Shown: positions 60,587 through 64,000 of the stretch, one piece after another | Layout of the letters: each line of letters opens with the position of its first letter | Position numbering within the stretch: the first letter of the stretch is position 1 | Assembly (NCBI GenBank): GCA_002353285.1 | Contig: DEJJ01000025.1 | Coordinates: forward strand, 6,262-70,261 | Length of the DNA stretch: 64,000 nt | Source: Porphyromonadaceae bacterium UBA2751 | GTDB taxonomy: Bacteria > Bacteroidota > Bacteroidia > Bacteroidales > Muribaculaceae | Direction of reading: 5' to 3' | Program-made: the position numbers and the translations under genes | The notes under the pieces: model-generated | What the model was told of the DNA's origin: nothing | The model's database searches: none | The model's input: only the letters and a program-made list of their open reading frames with translations

Positions 60587-62944
60587 TTAGCTCTTCTTGG
60601 TTGTGGCGCGTCGGCGGCCTGCTGTGCGCTTGGTACCCTTGCTGGCATTGCTCTCGTCGGCAACGATGGCACGGCAATCGTCAAGTGTGAGTTTCTCGGC
60701 TTCCATCTTCTTGGGAATGCGGTAGTTCTTACCCTGGTAGCTGATGTAGGCACCATAACGGCCATTGAGCACTTGCATCTCGGGCTCTTCGGCAAAGGTC
60801 TTGAGTATCTTCTTGGCCTTGCTCTCGCGGTTGCTCACGATGAGCTGCACTGCTTCATCGAATGTTATGCTGTAGGGCGACATCTCCTTGGGAATCGACA
60901 CAAACTTGCCAGCGTGCTTCACATAGGGACCAAAGCGGCCTATTGCCACCTGAATCTCCTCGTGCTCGTAGAGGCCCAAATTTCGCGGCATGTCAAAGAG
61001 CTTGAGTGCTTCTTCAAGGGTGATGGTGGCCACGCTCTGGTTCTTCATCAGCGATGCAAAGCGGGGCTTGTCGGCATCGTCGGTGCTGCCCAGTTGAACG
61101 AGAGGCCCATAACGGCCTATTTTTACCGACACTGGCTTGCCTGTGGCTGGGTCGTTGCCAAGCATGCGCTCGCCCACTTTGTGCTCGAGTCTGAGCGCCG
61201 ACACCTCCTCAATGTTCTTGTGGAAGTCGTCATAGAATTCCTGTATCTCATCGTTCCACTTGCGCTTGCCCTCGGCAATGTCGTCAAACTCGCTCTCCAC
61301 CTTGGCAGTGAAGTTGTAGTCGAGAATCTGAGGGAAGTACTTGGTGAGGAAGTCGTTAACCACCATGCCCACATCGGTGGGTATGAGTTTGCCCTTCTCG
61401 TTGCCCACGAGTTCGTTCTTGCTCTTGGTGCTTATCTTTGCTCCCTTGAGGGTGATTTGCTCAAACGCTCGTTTCACGCCCTTGCTCTCGCCCTTTACCA
61501 CATAGTCGCGGGCTTGGATGGTCGAGATAGTGGGTGCGTAGGTCGAGGGGCGGCCTATGCCCAGCTCCTCAAGGCGCTTCACGAGCATGGCCTCGCTGTA
61601 GCGGTTGGGCTGCTGCGTGAATCGCTGGGTGGCTGTCATCTCCTTGAGGTTCAGCTGCTGGCCCACCTCCATGGGGGGCAGCATGTGCAATTCGCCTCCG
61701 GCAGCCATGTTGCGATTGTCATCCTCGTCGCTGGTTTCGAAGTACACTTTAAGGAAACCGTCAAATTTCACTACCTCACCGTTGGCAATCAAGAGTTCGG
61801 GGCGGCCAGCAATGCTGATGTCCACTTGGGTCTTCTCGAGTTGGGCATCGGCCATCTGCGAGGCGATGGTGCGCTTCCAAATCAGGTTGTAGAGTTTCTT
61901 CTCCTGAGCGGTGCCATTAATGTCGTGATTGCCTATGAATGTGGGGCGAATGGCTTCGTGAGCCTCTTGGGCACCCTTCGACGAGGTGTGCCACTTGCGC
62001 ACCTTCAGGTATTTCTCGCCCAGGGTTTCCTTTATCTCATTACTGATGGTGCCAATGGCAAGGCTCGACAGGTTCACCGAGTCAGTACGCATGTAGGTGA
62101 TGTGACCACTCTCGTAGAGCGACTGAGCCACACGCATGGTCTGAGCCACCGAGAAGCCGAGCTTGCGAGAGGCCTCTTGCTGCAGTGTCGAGGTGGTGAA
62201 GGGGGGAGCGGGACTTTTCTTCACAGGTTTCACCTGGATGTCGTCAACAGTGAACGTTGTGTCCTTGCAGTGCTCGAGCAGCTCAATGGCTTGTTCGCGT
62301 TCTGCAAATCGCTTGTTGAGTTCACAGGGCACCACATCGTCGCCAGCAGCAAGCAGCTCGCTGCTCACGCGGTAGTACTGCTCGCTCTTGAAGTTGCGAA
62401 TCTCCATCTCCCGCTCGGCGATTAGGCGCACGGCAACACTCTGCACACGACCAGCGCTCAAGGCTGGCTTGATTTTCTTCCACAGCACTGGCGAGAGCTC
62501 AAAGCCCACAATGCGGTCGAGCACGCGACGGGCCTGCTGAGCGTCAACGAGGTTCTCGTCTATGTCGCGAGGATTCTCGATGGCGGCAAGGATGGCGGGC
62601 TTGGTAATCTCGTGGAACACAATGCGCTTGGTGTTCTCTTTTTTCAGGTCAAGTACTTGACTCAGGTGCCAGGCTATCGCTTCTCCCTCGCGGTCCTCAT
62701 CACTTGCCAGCCACACCGTCTTGGCGCTCTTTGATGCTTTCTTGAGCTCGGCAACGAGCGATACCTTGTCCTCGGGTATCACATACATTGGCTCAAAGCC
62801 ATTGTTGATGTCGATGCTGAAGTCTTTCTTTTCAAGATCACGCACGTGGCCGTAGCTTGACATTACTTTATAGTCTTTTCCTAAAAATTTTTGAATGGTC
62901 TTCGCTTTTGCGGGACTCTCCACGATTACCAGATTTTCTGCCAT
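60587..62944 (-). CDS. topA: DNA topoisomerase I
   Basis: 785 aa. Type IA enzyme that relaxes negative supercoils. N-terminal TOPRIM domain (NLVIVESPAKAKTIQKFLGKDY, residues 4-25, and ASDEDREGEAIAWHLS with the acidic DxDxE site), active-site tyrosine in GHITYMRTDSVNLSSLA (about 290-306). Three C-terminal 'GRYGPxV' repeats (KIGRYGPLVQLG, AIGRFGPYVKHA, LNGRYGAYISYQ) replace zinc fingers, then a Lys/Arg tail. Its likely -7 box TAATTTTG lies at 63041-63048. It is followed by the lipoprotein gene 74 nt later. Confidence 0.96.
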   Translation of the reverse strand: MAENLVIVESPAKAKTIQKFLGKDYKVMSSYGHVRDLEKKDFSIDINNGFEPMYVIPEDKVSLVAELKKASKSAKTVWLASDEDREGEAIAWHLSQVLDLKKENTKRIVFHEITKPAILAAIENPRDIDENLVDAQQARRVLDRIVGFELSPVLWKKIKPALSAGRVQSVAVRLIAEREMEIRNFKSEQYYRVSSELLAAGDDVVPCELNKRFAEREQAIELLEHCKDTTFTVDDIQVKPVKKSPAPPFTTSTLQQEASRKLGFSVAQTMRVAQSLYESGHITYMRTDSVNLSSLAIGTISNEIKETLGEKYLKVRKWHTSSKGAQEAHEAIRPTFIGNHDINGTAQEKKLYNLIWKRTIASQMADAQLEKTQVDISIAGRPELLIANGEVVKFDGFLKVYFETSDEDDNRNMAAGGELHMLPPMEVGQQLNLKEMTATQRFTQQPNRYSEAMLVKRLEELGIGRPSTYAPTISTIQARDYVVKGESKGVKRAFEQITLKGAKISTKSKNELVGNEKGKLIPTDVGMVVNDFLTKYFPQILDYNFTAKVESEFDDIAEGKRKWNDEIQEFYDDFHKNIEEVSALRLEHKVGERMLGNDPATGKPVSVKIGRYGPLVQLGSTDDADKPRFASLMKNQSVATITLEEALKLFDMPRNLGLYEHEEIQVAIGRFGPYVKHAGKFVSIPKEMSPYSITFDEAVQLIVSNRESKAKKILKTFAEEPEMQVLNGRYGAYISYQGKNYRIPKKMEAEKLTLDDCRAIVADESNASKGTKRTAGRRRATTKKS

Positions 62945-63040
62945 GATAATGTTAATAAAATTTCTGCTTTTGCTTTATAATCAACGCGTTAACTGCATGG
63001 GCTATGCGCGGTTAACGCTCTTAACTCTCAAAATCGCGTG

Positions 63041-63048
63041 CAAAATTA
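63041..63048 (-). promoter_or_regulatory. topA -7 box
   Basis: Minus strand TAATTTTG, an exact match to TAnnTTTG, about 97 nt upstream of the topA start; no good TTTG is found at -33. Confidence 0.45.
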
Positions 63049-63163
63049 GACAAAAAACTCACAACTTCTATAATAATGTGTAAATTTTTAGTTTTTTTTT
63101 GGCAAACAAGCAACCCACCTCCCTGATCTCCCCTGTGAAGCTGTGTCAACTGGGGGGAGTATG

Positions 63164-63238
63164 ATGACCGAAAAGGAACCGACCCCAATCATTCACATCC
63201 CAAAAAATGACCGAAAAGGAACCGACCCCAATCATTCA
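63164..63238. repeat. 32-nt direct repeat pair
   Basis: Identical 32-nt units at 63164-63195 and 63207-63238, period 43, containing ACCGAAAAGGAACCGACC. The second covers the stop codon of the HTH gene on the minus strand. Upstream (63110-63160) is an imperfect CTCCC/GGGAG hairpin region. Confidence 0.9.
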
Positions 63239-64000
63239 GTGGCGCTTTTTCATTAGTTTCTTTAGGGAGGAGTTGGAGTTGACACGTGGGGTTGACTGTG
63301 GTGCTGGTGTGGTTGAATCAAATGCATCAAACGCATCGAAAGAATCGATCGGGATGGGTTGCCCTCCTGATGGATTGAGGATGTGTGGCCTGCCGTTGTG
63401 ATTGATGATGATAGTGGATGGGTCGAGTGAATCAAATGCATCGCTGAGGGGGACGGAGGTTCCGGGGGTTCCGGTGGGACCGGGGATTCCGGAAGTTCCT
63501 GGGATTTCGGTGGGGCCGGGGGTTCCTGGCGCTTCGGTTGGGGCGGGAGTTCCTGTGGGTTGTGCTGATTCTTGTGTGGCGGCTGGCTTAGCGATGGTGG
63601 TTTCTTGTGAGAGAATTCTTGAGACTTGTGATTGTGAGATGCCGACGATGTGCGCTATCTCGCGTGTGGTGTACATGCACTGCTTGTAGTGATGAATGGC
63701 GTCGATGACCTGCTGGCGTGTGGTGAAGCCGTAGTCGCGCAGCAGCTGCCGCTCGTCGGCAAAGGTTGAGATGGTGTGGAAGCAGAATTGTCCAGATGCT
63801 GTGACTGAGAGGTTGAGCAGCAATGCGCTGTCGTCGTTGAAGATGACAGGTGCCATGCGGTTCTTGTGCTGCTTGAGGTAGTGGGAGCTGTGTAGCAGTG
63901 CGCTGCAGTAATGGTTGGCAGTGCTGAGAGAGAAGACGGAGTCGCAGATGTGCATGATCTCGAACTCGTGTGGCAGCTGCTCGGTGAGTGTGGGAAGGCT
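63236..64000 (-). CDS. HTH protein with Pro/Gly/Thr-rich repeats (5' end outside window)
   Basis: The frame is open to the right edge, so the start is missing; at least 254 residues are visible (the first in-window ATG at 63955 is not necessarily the start). The first 110 visible residues are a helical and strand region without a recognised family. Then comes a helix-turn-helix, YTTREIAHIVGISQSQVSRILS. About 50 residues of PGTS-rich repeats (PTGTPAPTEAPGTPGPTEIP) follow, then SDAFDS and DSFDAFDAFDS motifs and a basic end. DNA-binding is likely; the rest is unknown. Its 3' end abuts the 32-nt direct repeats, a possible sign of a mobile or selfish origin. Confidence 0.6.
   Translation of the reverse strand, partial: SLPTLTEQLPHEFEIMHICDSVFSLSTANHYCSALLHSSHYLKQHKNRMAPVIFNDDSALLLNLSVTASGQFCFHTISTFADERQLLRDYGFTTRQQVIDAIHHYKQCMYTTREIAHIVGISQSQVSRILSQETTIAKPAATQESAQPTGTPAPTEAPGTPGPTEIPGTSGIPGPTGTPGTSVPLSDAFDSLDPSTIIINHNGRPHILNPSGGQPIPIDSFDAFDAFDSTTPAPQSTPRVNSNSSLKKLMKKRH

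Noticed and set aside
63164..63238. CRISPR array
   Set aside because: Only two 32-nt units with an 11-nt spacer and no cas genes.

Overview
The window looks like chromosomal DNA from a member of the Bacteroidales. Genus and species cannot be fixed from the sequence; Muribaculaceae or a Prevotella/Bacteroides relative is a guess. The evidence is: many promoters of the Bacteroidetes form TTTG-N19-21-TAnnTTTG; almost no Shine-Dalgarno sequences; a BspA-type leucine-rich-repeat surface protein; PorZ-like beta-propeller proteins; a Bacteroidetes-type dcw cluster; and many secreted proteins or lipoproteins with a typical short leader. There is no clear prophage, plasmid, CRISPR array or complete insertion sequence. 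Most of the window is ordinary housekeeping DNA with small accessory patches.

Layout. 0-6 kb: the 3' end of a probable DUF3858/transglutaminase-type protein, a large LRR-dockerin-FGE fusion protein, a gene remnant, an AAA ATPase bracketed by two copies of a palindromic repeat, SlyD, and an AraC regulator. 6-9.3 kb: carboxynorspermidine/saccharopine dehydrogenase-family enzyme, polyprenyl diphosphate synthase (with a duplicated 28-bp promoter segment), and a small membrane-anchored protein with a nearly leaderless promoter. 9.4-16.8 kb: three tandem PorZ-like paralogues. 16.8-25.5 kb: folA, a BamE-like small protein, thyA facing folA, an SH3 protein, polA, deoC, a MazG-like pyrophosphohydrolase, a secreted protein and a lipoprotein. 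25.5-31 kb: dtd back to back with tRNA-Leu(CAA), a ClbS-like protein, a T5orf172 protein, a C69 dipeptidase and an acyltransferase.

31-41.1 kb is a complete glycerol-3-phosphate module. A DeoR/GlpR-type repressor diverges from glpA-glpB-glpC (anaerobic G3P dehydrogenase), followed by glpT (G3P/phosphate antiporter), a GlpQ lipoprotein (glycerophosphodiester phosphodiesterase) and an outer-membrane porin. Together they could take in glycerophosphodiesters through the porin, cut them to G3P, import it, and oxidise it into the menaquinone pool. tRNA-Asp(GTC) and a stand-alone LuxR-type HTH protein follow.

42-59.2 kb is the division and cell-wall (dcw) cluster on the minus strand, in transcription order rsmH-ftsL-ftsI-murE-mraY-murD-ftsW-murG-murC-ftsQ-ftsA-ftsZ, then serS. 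mraZ is absent at the head. 59.5-64 kb: a duplicated-domain lipoprotein, topA, and a truncated HTH protein with a Pro/Gly/Thr repeat region, next to a 32-bp direct repeat.

The items most worth a second look are the palindrome-flanked ATPase, the triple PorZ array, a DNA polymerase I that seems to have lost the first proofreading motif, an inverted fragment of the tRNA-Leu 3' end, the divergent glp control region, and the repeat-bearing HTH gene at the right edge.
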